This document shows, piece by piece, positions 9,010 through 19,082 of a DNA stretch of 64,000 nucleotides (position 1 is the stretch's first letter; every line of letters begins with the position of its first letter). Where the stretch lies: the NCBI RefSeq assembly GCF_013368755.1, contig NC_049564.1, positions 2,364,001-2,428,000 on the forward strand. Reading direction: 5' to 3'. The DNA comes from Talaromyces rugulosus (lineage: Eukaryota > Ascomycota > Eurotiomycetes > Eurotiales > Trichocomaceae). Below the pieces are notes generated by a model, which saw only the letters and a program-made list of their open reading frames with translations, was not told the origin of the DNA and ran no database searches. The position numbers were made by a program, and so were the translations under genes.

Positions 9010-12000
9010 CTAATGACACTGTCTCTTTGAACTACCAACTTCCTGGATTGGTTGCTTTCTCTTGCGTAATCCAACTGCTGGTTTATTGCGTTTCGCATGC
9101 CCTTCATCACCACTACAACACAGGAGGCGCCCTGGAGATCCATGGTCCGGGGTCCCAAAATATGAATCAAGCTGCTGACGACGAACAAACCATTGAATTG
9201 ATTGAGGGAAGGCACTGATTTTTCTCCTTTTTTCCCTGCCGGTTCGTAGATAGATATTGATCATACTTGTCAGATTCCGAACTGAGAAGGTCACTCGTTT
9301 TCGATACCGCTGACAGCCAGAACATCTGTCTAAACGAAGACTAGAAATATCAAGCTCACCCAGAAGTTCAGAATCGATCATAAATTGGAGATGATTATCC
9401 TGTAGTCTCAAAAGGTCCGATACGACGGTTTGACAGTTGCCGCGACAGCGGATCGAGCCTTCACAATGAAATCGATCACCCACACGGTTTGGGAGTCTAT
9501 CAAGAACAAAATAGAACCTTTCGACAAGTGCATTGGTAGTCTCCTCGAACACCTGACTGGATCTAGTCAAACCTTCTCGTGCCTTTTTTCGTAGGGCTGT
9601 CATTCCAGCGGTATCAGATATCCTTAACGGCCCGCAAAGTTCGATATTGAAACGAGAGACTTTCACGTCAAAGAGTCGGCTGGCTACTTGATCACCATCC
9701 ACACATCGACCCAGTGAACGACCCATGCGAAAGACCGCATGGTTGTGGAGCCATTGGGAGATGTCGTTTCGTTGCGTCTTGTTGGGGTGATCATCTTTGC
9801 GATTCATCCTTTTGCCAGTCCCAAGGGAAAGCACATAACCAGATACGTGGAAAGACAACAGCCGACGTCGTTCAAGAAGACAGAGAAGAGTAGGATTATT
9901 GTGACCGCCTAATCCACCGTCCTGAAGTGTTCTTTTCAGAGGGACGTCCATTTCCACCGGCGCGTATAGCCTAGTCCAGGTGAGCAGTCTGCCAAATGAA
10001 TAGACGGTCAATCTTACCCTGGTGCAGCAGACGTTGCTTGCCCGCTTTAAAGAGTTAGCACTGCGAGAAGAGAGAAAGGCAGATACATACATTTTCCACA
10101 CTAGAGGTTCATTTGTGACATCCTCATGATGCACAAACTCATATCCTGGCGTCATTAGCTCAAATTCATCATTATGGAAATGCCGCTTTTACCGCACTGA
10201 CTCCCCACGGCAGCATTTCCGTTGTATGTGGCGAACACCAACGTAGAAGAATTTTCAGTATCCGTTGCCGTGATGAGTACTTTCTTTCCGGAGTATCCTT
10301 TGGTGTACCCAAACATGGGGCGATCCGATCCCAGGATATCCATTAAAGTTTGCGCCATGGTATTTGCGTCGTATACGCCGTCAGAAATGATGCAGCGTAG
10401 AAGACCTGTAAAGAAATTCCAGAACTGGCCGCTGACCCACGGAGATCTGTGAAATACACGTCGCGCGAGTTTGTCAAATACATGGCTGCATTGGTGAACA
10501 TTCCAGCCCATCATTATGAGGCCTATAACGATGAGACCCCCTGTGCTATGATTCAGTAGTGCTTTTCGTAGAAGGAATGATAGCATACCTGAGCTTGTCC
10601 CTCCTGACAAATCAAACAGATCAACAAGGGGCGTTTCAATCAAGTCTTGCATAGCCCGTAAAAATTCTAGGGGTATAACGCCTCTCGTACCGCCGCCATC
10701 AATGCTGAGAATACTCAAGTTTGCCGTCGGAGGGGTTAAACTCGCTACTACTCTTGCGGAAACTTTGCATAGAATACAAAACGACACAACGAACCGTTGG
10801 TCCGCCTCCTTCGACTCCTGACCATAAATGCGCGCGCATTGGTCACAGATTGTATGACCGCAGGTGAGGACATGCTCTTCGGGCTTTCGCCGTATGCAGA
10901 AGAGGCACGTGTGGTTAGACCGCATTAGCGACCAGACTCGACTTCGGAGGCTCAAGTTGTCGCTGTGGACCTGAGCCGAAGTCCTATCTCCGGTTGCTAA
11001 TTCACCAAACAGCCGACAAAAATGGGTTTCTATCAAAGTTGGTATAGTAACCGCATCCTCGCCATTGGCCACCTGGCTTGCAGCCTGGGAGCAGAAAGGC
11101 ATATATAGAGAGTGGAAGACTTCGCTTGGGGGGAACCCTAGTAATGTTAAATTTGCTTAAGTGCTGGATATTTGATTCTTACGATGCATATTTGGCGGAT
11201 AAGCGTCCATGAGGATGGCAGATGCGATGAAAGAAGCCATGTCATAATAGGAGACATCAAGCGCCAGACTAAGTCGAAGAAAGTTTATAATATGGCCGAC
11301 AAATGCCCCCTCAAGGAGATTGTCCGCCCTCGTCGCAGCAATGAAATCGAATGGATCCGATGCGGTTTTGGCAACGTGCTCAAGAGCGAGACGGAAAAAA
11401 GCCGCAAAGTGGCTACAGGATAGCCGCGTTCCATTTTGATTGCGTCGTTCGTTGATTTCCTGCAAGTGTGACAAAAGGACATTCTTGAGTGGCATATTTC
11501 CTTGATTCTTAGATTTGTTCTGGTAGAAAGGCGGCAGTAGCGTATACATGTCACCTATCTCAGTCCAATCCGGTCCACTAATGTAATCTTCGATCTGCTG
11601 CTGTGTACTGGCAGACTCAGACCAGATTAAAATCACATTTGGGCGGTTGGAAGAAGGAAGGCTGGACGACTGTGCTGCCTTCGCCCAGCCGATTAACTGG
11701 ATTGCAACTTCTCTCAGATCTGAAAAATCTTCGACAAAGATGCAAATCAGGTCACTAAAGGGAAAGGTGAGACGCGCCAAAAGAACGTTCACGATGTGTC
11801 GAGATGTAGCAGGCCACTTTACTTCAAGTAGGTGGTTCTTTGATTCTGTCGACAACTCATCCTGGACAGGTGCTGTAAATGGATTGCAGTCTGCTAGAAG
11901 CAAAGGTGCACAGGAGCTCGCGGTGGAATCTACCACACGGAGGTCATATAGACTGGACATGGAAGTGCGCCTTTGAAAGCTATCAGGGAAGACCGCGCGG

Positions 12001-12170
12001 ATGGCTTTATCTTTTGCAGCCTGTCCAACAAAGTGCAGTAACTGAGGTGTCTGAGAGTCCGGGTTTGGCAAACCTTGAAGGAGGTTAGATAGACGCCCGG
12101 TATTTTGCAACCAAAATCCATCCTTGTATATGACTCGGAGCCAGGATGCATCTTCAGTGACTAGCTTCAT
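9010..12170 (-). CDS. RING-like/patatin phospholipase-domain protein
   Basis: Seven exons join with consistent phases: 12170-11183, 11137-10589, 10540-10193, 10145-10091, 10044-10018, 9970-9010 carry the coding sequence, with introns of 45, 48, 47, 46 and 47 nt, about 975 aa. The N-terminal 330 aa are not recognised. A RING-like cluster follows near residue 406 (CLFC, CGHTICDQC, later CILC). The patatin domain has the oxyanion loop DGGGTRG (about 476), the nucleophile elbow GGTSSG (about 507, spanning an intron), the conserved GQATSAAPG patch and the dyad Asp in QDGGLGG, so the Ser/Asp dyad is intact. Patatins are acyl hydrolases of phospholipids; in fungi they occur as stand-alone proteins and as NLR effector domains (family knowledge). 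The gene is convergent with NLR1. An antisense reading over its 3' end is a shadow. Confidence 0.88.
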
Positions 12171-12845
12171 ATTTTAAAGCATTATACGGTAATATGGTTA
12201 GCAAAATGTTGTTTCTGGACGTTCCAGCGGCTTAAATTATACGGAGAACTAGATCTTAATTTCGCCTTATTCTTAATGAGTTTTCCAGGAACAAAATCTC
12301 TCTTTCCGGCTTTCCGGTTTCCTCTAGGTCTGATCTTTGGCCAACCTACAGTAATGATGTAAGGCTGAACAGGGAGTCCGGAGGTACTGTCGGACAGGGA
12401 ATTCCAATTTAAACAAGAGGATGGTTCGGATCAATCACATGAACGGTATTGTTCACCTTACTCTGCACTCTAGTTTGAATGTATGTCTCCTTTTAGTTCT
12501 TGGTTGGACCTCACACCAGACCCATTTTTTATATATGCTGGGGTTAGTAAAAGGGATACAAAGTTGCTTAAGTCAGTACATAACTAAATGAACGATACGT
12601 TAATGTAATGAGAAAAGAACAATTAAATGAAATATTAAAAGAATGATTCAAGTGTGATTATAGAAGAAGTGTTGAATTATAAAAGAGTAAATTGGTGTGA
12701 TTAAAGTATGATTAGTGTGTGATCAAAGCGTGATTAGCGTGTGATCAAAGTATGATTAAAAAGTTTATTTATTAAAGTACAATTTAAAGAATCATTAAAA
12801 ACTTGGAATAACTCATATTCTAGTTGAACTATTCTAACAAAAAGT
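12171..12845. other. AT-rich intergenic region
   Basis: No gene is seen. From about 12640 it becomes a degenerate tandem array (separate entry) leading up to the next gene. The part 12180-12550 would hold the patatin gene's upstream region; no TATA box is convincing. Confidence 0.5.
12640..12770. repeat. Degenerate 11-14 bp tandem repeat (GTGATTAAAGT type)
   Basis: Repeated words GTGATTA, GTGTGATCAAAG and GTATGATTA follow one another. On the opposite strand they read as TAATCACACTTTGATCAC, close in word content to the AATCACTC-type arrays at 24895, 33065 and 35145. It lies just upstream of the gene at 12846. Confidence 0.6.
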
Positions 12846-13616
12846 ATGATGATTCTTCCGCACAACTCCACACGTCCAAGTCCTCACTCATCCTCCTACC
12901 ACTGGCATGAGGCACATCCTCTAGAAACGCCAGATACTGTGCATACATTATCTGAGCCCTCCACCTCTCACTTATGGATTGGTAGTTCTGATCGTGTCAC
13001 ACGGAAAAAATCATCCAACGTTTCACCTTCAAGCACCAACAGCCTAGACCTTTCTGATCGTGTCACATGGAATAAATCACCCAGCGCTTCACCTTCAAGC
13101 ACCAACAGCCTAGCCCTTTCTGGCGGTGTGAGGCATCCTACGTCCAGCTTTGGCTGGTCATCGGTCATTCAATCGAAATTTCTCAAGGCTCCTGCAGCAA
13201 TACAGGGAGCTACTGACACTGGTTTCACCTTGTCAACAACTTCAATCACGGATTTATCGACCCCACCAGTTGATATGCCTTTTAGCTCCACTGTTTCAGT
13301 ATCAAGTTTATTTACCACCCCAACTATCATTAGCATTTCATCAGTGTCTGCTGTTTCCACCTTGCCGACTGCCATACCGGTTCCCATCGTGCCGAACAGC
13401 CCATCCTCTACGGCACCAGACTCTCCTACTTTCACCACGGAAGCTGGGAACAAAGGAACTACAGTCGGAGTGAAAGTGGGATACATCGGAGGAGCAATAC
13501 TGGGGGCTGCTGCGGTGGCGTTATGCCTTGTTTTAATCAGCAGATGGTATCAATCCAAGCAGACCCAATATCGCACGAATCATTGCGCACAAGATGTATC
13601 TCACTTCTCAGATTGA
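12846..13616 (+). CDS. Ser/Thr-rich single-pass membrane protein
   Basis: An open frame of 256 aa. The first 210 residues are very rich in Ser, Thr and Pro, as in heavily O-glycosylated cell-wall stalks. A single hydrophobic segment near residue 213-235 (GYIGGAILGAAAVALCLVLI) is followed by a basic stop-transfer (SRWYQSKQ) and a short cytosolic tail. An internal 66-bp tandem duplication encodes two copies of SDRVTxxKSxxxSPSSTNSL (about residues 46-90). No N-terminal signal peptide is obvious, so a missing upstream exon or a type II topology is possible. Layout resembles fungal wall-stress sensors or mucin-like proteins, but no WSC or other ectodomain is seen. Function is not assigned. Confidence 0.55.
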   Translation: MMILPHNSTRPSPHSSSYHWHEAHPLETPDTVHTLSEPSTSHLWIGSSDRVTRKKSSNVSPSSTNSLDLSDRVTWNKSPSASPSSTNSLALSGGVRHPTSSFGWSSVIQSKFLKAPAAIQGATDTGFTLSTTSITDLSTPPVDMPFSSTVSVSSLFTTPTIISISSVSAVSTLPTAIPVPIVPNSPSSTAPDSPTFTTEAGNKGTTVGVKVGYIGGAILGAAAVALCLVLISRWYQSKQTQYRTNHCAQDVSHFSD

Positions 13617-13664
13617 TCTCCGCCAGTGAAAAAATTGGAAGTATAGTTTATATACATCTAAGCC

Positions 13665-14225
13665 TTAGATAAAACCTTCGTATCCATGATCCATGTTGAT
13701 GCCCCAGTAACCGAGAAATTGGTTTTCTGCCTTCCCTAAACCTGCTGAGCAGTGTTCAATGGAGTGCTGCAGCATATTCTGTATTCTCACTGTCTCCTTG
13801 TTGATTTTGACTATCGAGGTGTAAAGCTGCATCAGAGAACCCTTTACCTCCTGGAGATATGCCAACTCTGCCTGTAACCTTCCAATGTGACGCTTCAAGT
13901 CAAGGATCTCTTCGTCGTATTGCGCTCTGCGTTGTTTAGATCTCGTCATCTCTGTCCGTAGTCGGTCTGTGACAGATGTACTTCCGCCGTGGGTTCGAAT
14001 CAGATAGTCCAAGTCGGGAAGAAGAATTTCCTCGGGAATATTTGGATTCGGCTTCGCTCGTCTCGGTGAGAGTGGTGGAGGAATTCCGGTTTCCATGCTT
14101 TCAAAACCCCGTGAGACAGCCTCCGAGCTCCTGTTTCCCTGCATGGCCGTTGTGCTGGCACCAGAATCAGTGCCTTTAAACGATACGAATCTCTTCAGCT
14201 TGTTAGACTTCTTATATTTGTCCAT
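13665..14225 (-). CDS. Coiled-coil protein of unknown function
   Basis: A single open frame of 186 aa. The N-terminus is basic (MDKYKKSNKLKRF), the middle Pro-rich, and residues about 85-150 are strongly heptad-like (RLRTEMTRSKQRRAQYDEEI and onward), suggesting a coiled coil. No known domain was recognised. It lies tail to tail with the membrane-protein gene ending at 13616, only 48 bp away. A similar architecture (disordered N-terminus, short coiled coil) recurs in small fungal accessory proteins. Function is not inferred. Confidence 0.6.
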   Translation of the reverse strand: MDKYKKSNKLKRFVSFKGTDSGASTTAMQGNRSSEAVSRGFESMETGIPPPLSPRRAKPNPNIPEEILLPDLDYLIRTHGGSTSVTDRLRTEMTRSKQRRAQYDEEILDLKRHIGRLQAELAYLQEVKGSLMQLYTSIVKINKETVRIQNMLQHSIEHCSAGLGKAENQFLGYWGINMDHGYEGFI

Positions 14226-14397
14226 ACTTTGCTTTTGTTCGTGTTTGAAGTTGGGCTTTGTGGGTTGGGCTTTGTAAATTTTATACTAGTGTACTGGAAT
14301 GAGCGGATTTGCCGCCAATGGTGACGTCATGCTTCATTATTTCGATCAGTTGCATACGATACATGAATATGATACCACTCCGTATTTGCCGTACACT

Positions 14398-14769
14398 TTA
14401 ACCCAACTGGAAGAAAGGTTGTGCCCCGAAATCCAATTCCGGAAAAGACATGCCGCTGGGCTCCTGACCCATCCCAGATTGTCCATTGGGCAGCGAAGAC
14501 ATGTTCTGGGTCTCCTGTAAAGAAATTAGCAGAGCTACACTGGCGATAAGAAGGAATTAAGTACTCACGGCTGGGTTGGATGGAAGATAGTTGTGCTTGA
14601 TCTTCCGCCATTCGTATTTGAGACCATGAATAGTTCTCTGGCGATTTTCAGGCATGGCACTGTTGAATGAATCGGTAATTTCCTTCCATGTCATCGGCGG
14701 CTTTCTCAGCTTCAGTTCAGCTAGCAAAGTGTCCTCGTGAAAGCGATAGGCCTCTCGTTTGCTGGACAT
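14398..14769 (-). CDS. Myb/SANT-like small DNA-binding protein
   Basis: Two exons, 14769-14569 and 14514-14398, separated by a 54-nt phase-0 intron (donor GTGAGT, acceptor TTTACAG), give 105 aa. Residues about 8-60 (FHEDTLLAELKLRKPPMTWK, then DSFN and GLKYEWRKIKHNY) have the spacing of aromatic residues and helices of a Myb/SANT-like or trihelix domain; the rest is a short polar tail. It is probably nuclear and sequence-specific (inference). The gene is divergent from the small acidic gene at 14969, with about 200 bp between start codons, so the two may be co-regulated. Confidence 0.68.
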
Positions 14770-14968
14770 TATGTGATGTGTGAGTAACCTGTCTGCGAGG
14801 GTGATCTAGTCCGCTGATATATCCTGTCATTCTCCTGGCTTTGTTCTCCTCCCCCGTGAACTTAAATTCAGGGAAACTCTAATAAACTGACCGTTTATAT
14901 GATCAGCCCTTGCCATGTACATAACGAAGTTTCCCCAAAGGCACAACATTCATCTGAACAGGAGGAAA

Positions 14969-15497
14969 ATGGACAACAAGAACGGAGACCAAGATATATG
15001 GGAAAGTCTTATTGCTGAATGGGAGAATGATATGGCTCCTGACATGCAGACTTCTGGGGTGAGTTTCTCTGACTGGCATCCAGCTGGTCTCTCGGGAAGT
15101 CGTTCGCCTGCTCCGGACCTCAGCTTGGGTAAGACGGATACATCACCCAAAGAGAATCAAACAGACGCATCTGGCCCGTTTAGCTCCCCCATCAATACCG
15201 AGAGTGCAGGGCAACATGCAACGATACAAGAGGATATCGAACGACTTAAACGAGAGTAAGTCACGCAGTTACCATTATTAAAGCATGATCAGTTAACCGC
15301 ATGCAAGGCTTGACGAGAAATCCCAGTATGTCCAGTCATATTCTCCCATTAGGACGTACTAAAATGAAACCATCAGAATGTTGGCCGAGCTAGTCGAGTA
15401 TGTCGATACCTCACTTCAACCATGGACGGTGGCGATGACAGATGCTATCAAAGATCTAAGCGCAAGGTGCGATCGGTTGGAGAAGCATTATGCGTGA
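14969..15497 (+). CDS. Small acidic protein with an 18-nt microexon
   Basis: Three exons: 14969-15255, 15308-15325 (only 18 nt) and 15377-15497, all junctions phase 2 with GTAAGT and GTATGT donors, giving 141 aa. The N-terminal half is acidic and Ser/Pro-rich (DIWESLIAEWENDMAPDM). The C-terminal half forms amphipathic helices (DIERLKRELDEKS, and a last exon ending ARCDRLEKHYA), likely a coiled coil. No family was recognised. An alternative in-frame ATG at 14915 would add 18 residues. It is divergent from the Myb-like gene, so it could be its partner, but nothing in the sequence proves this. Confidence 0.6.
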
Positions 15498-15750
15498 TTC
15501 AGAGGCAGCTCAATGAATGGACAATTTTCTGTTTACCCCTCCAATTAGTGACGCACTAGTCATGCACCTAAATCTGCCCCAAACAAAGAAACAAAGAAAC
15601 AAAGAACCAACAAGGGTTCTAGCCGCAGAAGTTGGCTTTCCGGATAACGGCAAGTTTCCGGAAAGGTAATTTCGGGGGATAGCAGACGTACGAATTATAA
15701 GAACAATATAAGCATGTCAGCTGCGTGTTATCACAGGGACTAACTTGAAA

Positions 15751-16394
15751 ATGGGTTCTCGGAGGAACTTGCGTTTTTTAACTTTCTTATCAATCCTACC
15801 TCCGGAGTCTGATCAGCGCCTCCCTAGACATCAAACGGAATATTTGCGGATGCTGATCGAATACGACAATTTGCCACTTGGCTCAAGTTTATTAGCCCTT
15901 TTTTTCACATGGATTCTCTTGGCAGGGTATCTAGTATTTCCAGGAACTTTCACTTCCATCGATCATCTTGCTAGTGAAAGCGTACCTAAAACCTTGCTTG
16001 TACGGGCGGTTCGGAATCTGCCCCTCCTATGGACAGCAGCGATCTGCTGCGGTATTGGTGCATGTGGCATTATTTGGTTGTGGTGGAAGCTCAGGGCGAA
16101 CTACTTTTATACCATGAATCGCTTGTTTTTGTGAGTATAACGTCATTGACTAGACAGCAGACTAATAAAGACAACAGACCTGGTGGAACTCACTCAATAA
16201 TGGGATTTTTAACGACAGTTGTGAATGTTTATACTGGTCACAACGGTCACTGGTCAATTACTGCAGTGATCACTGCTACCGTCACTGGAATTCTCTCCGT
16301 CCTCCTACTCGGTCTCTATGGTATTTATCTACTGGTATTTCTTGCAAGAATCAAACAGGACCATCTTAGCCAAGTCCACCGCTGGAGGCATTAG
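15751..16394 (+). CDS. Fungal multi-pass membrane protein, uncharacterised
   Basis: Two exons, 15751-16130 and 16178-16394, with a 47-nt phase-2 intron (GTGAGT...ACAACAG), give 198 aa. Hydrophobic segments are seen near residues 50-70 (SLLALFFTWILLAGYLVF), 95-115 (LLWTAAICCGIGACGIIWLW) and 160-190 (TAVITATVTGILSVLLLGLY plus YLLVFLA). The EYDNLPLGSS...GTFTS motif before and after the first segment and GGTHSIMGFLTTVVNVYTGH after the intron recur in a family of uncharacterised ascomycete membrane proteins I recognise only by pattern. It is probably a plasma- or endomembrane protein; function is unknown. It is upstream of and on the same strand as the HMG-box gene. Confidence 0.7.
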
Positions 16395-17150
16395 TTTGAA
16401 CGTAGAAATTCCATCATTGTATACAATATCAATATTTTTTTTGGATCTTTGAGATAAATTGTACATTTACAGCGGCAGATCGCTCCTCATTGGATCATGT
16501 TTTGGTCCCATGGCCAACCCCGGAAGATGCCACTTGTAACATTGTAATGCTCCGATACGGTATGGCTGTTGGTACTAACAAATACATGACAAAAAGTTAC
16601 GCATGCATACCGGCGATCATGGCGGATTCGGTCCCATCCCGGGATCACGCTCAGCAGCAAAGTGGCATTACGTCCTACCTGGACCTGGAGCGGGGAACTG
16701 TTCGCGACGGGATATAAAATAGACCCTGCTTTCTCTCGTTGTTCCCATCCTTTCTCGCTGCTTGTCTCTGTCCCCTTTTAGTCCTCTGTTTCTCCCGGAC
16801 AATAACCCCCCGCGAGTGGTCTCGACGTCCACTGGCTCTTGATCAGACTTGGCGATCAATCCTGCCCAAACTCCGTGACCATATTCTTACACGACCCTGC
16901 TGTAGCACGTCGTCTCCCTCTTTGTCAAGATCGACTAGCCAGTCGGTGAGTGTTATTCACCCGCTCTGTGAGCTGCTATCCGACGGAGTCATTTAGCAAT
17001 TTGCTACCTGTTCTCCCAAAGAGGAGACGACCAGCCCGCAGGAGGAGGATACAGTAAGTATCAGGAACAGCAATCTCACCCCAGTATAGGCTGATGTATT
17101 CGTAGTTTCAGCGCGTCAAAAGCCTACAGTTGCTGTCCAAAACAGAGCCG
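16395..17150. promoter_or_regulatory. Long upstream region of the HMG-box gene
   Basis: No gene is supported here. The stretch 16728-16800 is pyrimidine-rich (CTTTCTCGTTGTTCCC, TTTCTCGCTGCTTGTCTC), as in many fungal core promoters and 5' leaders. A donor-like ACAG/GTAAGTATC at 17055 and acceptor-like GTAG at 17105 suggest a 5'-UTR intron of about 50 nt shortly before the start codon. Long, intron-bearing leaders are common for developmental regulators (inference). Confidence 0.4.
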
Positions 17151-18182
17151 ATGTGCCTTCCCAGAGACAACCCCGTCAAGGGCGAGCTCGTACAAACCCC
17201 AGCCGCAAAGGCTCGACGTTCCTCCGGCATAAGGCGCCGCGCCAAGCCTACCAAAGTAAAGAGAATATCAATTCCGATTCTTTCTCAGCCCATGAGTGTC
17301 TTGACCAAGAACATGTCCCACATTTCCGTCAGAAACATGAGAGCCTGGGTGACCCGCGATGTTGAAACGCGGCACAAGGAGATCGCTCAGAAGAACGGCA
17401 AGATCCCCAGACCTATGAACTCATTTTTGCTCTACCGATCTGCGTACACCGAGCGCATTAAAGCATGGTGCGCAGACACCAACCACCAAGTTGTGTCAAA
17501 GGTATCCGGGCAAAGCTGGCCTAAGGAGCCGGCGCATATACGCGAGCATTATGAGTCACTAGCCCTAATAGAACGGGATAACCATCATAAAGCTTATCCT
17601 AATTACAAGTTTATGCCGAAAAAAAAGTATAAGCCTCCTAGGGATAAGCGCAAAGAAGGGCAGGAATTCAACCATCCCGATAACCCCTGTCCATCCCCTG
17701 CCACTTCGGAAAGGACCAAATCATCGGGATCGAACTGTTCCTTTAATAGCCAGGCGTCAACCCCAGCAGACAATCACGGCTATTTATTGGGTACATACGA
17801 TCCTTCTTCTTTGCAGTTGCCAGAGAGTCGATCTACAGTTGCTCCCCGCGTCTCATCGTCGACTGAAGCTGGATACCCGATAGGATGCAATCGGTTCTCT
17901 CCCAGTGGAGGTCAAGAACTAATCAATGCTCAGTACAATACGGGTAGTCTGGCTGGAACCCCACACGGCGTGTATCACCAACTGGAGCCGTCCTACCCAA
18001 CTGGTCACGCGGTTAGTCATTTAGAAGGACCGCAGCCCTGTCCGCATTTTCTCAACTCAGAGGTTCCTGGGGACTATTTATATTACTTGAGTCAGCTCAG
18101 CGTCCGGCAGATGAACCAGAGCATGAACCCAAACTTTATTCAGACCGTTGCTGATACGGATTACGAGACCATGGGCATGTAG
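17151..18182 (+). CDS. MATA-type HMG-box transcription factor
   Basis: An open frame of about 343 aa from the ATG at 17151. A basic N-terminal stretch (RRRAKPTKVKR) may be a nuclear signal. The HMG box spans roughly residues 80-155: KIPRPMNSFLLYR, NHQVVSKVSGQSWPKEP, HIREHYESLALIERDNHHKA and YPNYKF, which is the mating-type (MATA/SOX-like) rather than the non-specific HMGB kind. It is followed by KPPRDKRKEG and a long Ser/Pro/Tyr-rich region typical of an activation domain. Family members bind short ACAAT-type sites by intercalation and control mating, sexual development or related pathways. The window shows no paired alpha-box or flanking APN2/SLA2, so it is not evidently the MAT locus itself. 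Confidence 0.85.
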   Translation: MCLPRDNPVKGELVQTPAAKARRSSGIRRRAKPTKVKRISIPILSQPMSVLTKNMSHISVRNMRAWVTRDVETRHKEIAQKNGKIPRPMNSFLLYRSAYTERIKAWCADTNHQVVSKVSGQSWPKEPAHIREHYESLALIERDNHHKAYPNYKFMPKKKYKPPRDKRKEGQEFNHPDNPCPSPATSERTKSSGSNCSFNSQASTPADNHGYLLGTYDPSSLQLPESRSTVAPRVSSSTEAGYPIGCNRFSPSGGQELINAQYNTGSLAGTPHGVYHQLEPSYPTGHAVSHLEGPQPCPHFLNSEVPGDYLYYLSQLSVRQMNQSMNPNFIQTVADTDYETMGM

Positions 18183-19082
18183 ATCACTGACCCAGAGGAG
18201 AACAACGATCTAGATAGGATCTGATCGGAAGTCAGCAAATACTTGAAAGGAAAACCGCGGACAGGACACGTTTTATTGCTTTTTTGACTTTCTATTCTTG
18301 CCTGTTTTTTTTTTTTTTTTTTTTTTTGTTTTCTTTGGTTTTTTTTTTAATATCCCGACCTCATGGGCAGTTTTTCGTTTTCTTCTCCTTTTTTCCCTTC
18401 TCTATCAGTTGCAAGTATTTAGTGACAGCATGCGAATTCTATTTGAGAGACAAGGCCGGTTCTAAATGGTAAACTGGGGGTTTCGGTACACGGCGCCAGC
18501 ATTGCGCGCCTGATTGGGTGGGTGACTACTAGCATGATACTTAGCGTACCGTTGTGTCGGGAATTATGTGCAAATCAGACCAGTTTTCAGCCCTCCCTTA
18601 CTAGTCATGGCTCACCACGTGACTTGACCTCTCATGCGGGCAAGAACTTTATTTCTTTGTTTGGGCCTCAGCGTGGCGGCCGGACCGGGCCTGTAACCAG
18701 CCAAACTGTGTGGGGCTACATTTGATTACCGTGGATGGCGCACGGACAGTAGGCTATCCGTACCGAGCAGTTTTAGGAAGACTGCCATAATATCTACAGT
18801 CTATCGTAAGGAGATTCCAGTGAGCATGTAAGCTCAAAATGTTTGGAAAACCCTAAGATATAACCAAAATTACAGGCATGTTCAAGCAGCCTGTACCTTT
18901 ATGGGCGACGACGCTGTGGCCACAGGCACTAATTGCTATAGCTGCACACCTACGACGTAGGTTCTGGCGGGAATGTAGACTATTAGCTAGCAGCTTATAC
19001 GTCCAATTGAAAACAGTGCGTATCTATTGCCTAAATAATTTCTAGCAAGAATCACATTCCAGAAGCAGCGAGGCCAGTTTGA
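18183..19082. other. Intergenic region with a 23-nt T run
   Basis: No gene is seen between the HMG-box stop and the 3' end of the ferric-reductase-like gene. A homopolymer of about 23 T (18305-18327) and further T-rich DNA follow the HMG gene. CACGTGACT occurs near 18615. Short open frames here show no coding pattern. Confidence 0.5.

Noticed and set aside
8931..9218. Plus-strand 95-aa frame after NLR1
   Set aside because: Overlaps the 3' end of the patatin gene on the other strand and the repeated block; no domain and no conservation in the NLR2 flank copy.
17151..18182. Mating-type (MAT1-2) locus
   Set aside because: The HMG box is of MATA type, but the usual flanking genes (APN2, SLA2) are absent and the protein has a different, longer C-terminal part; treated as a MATA-type HMG factor outside MAT.
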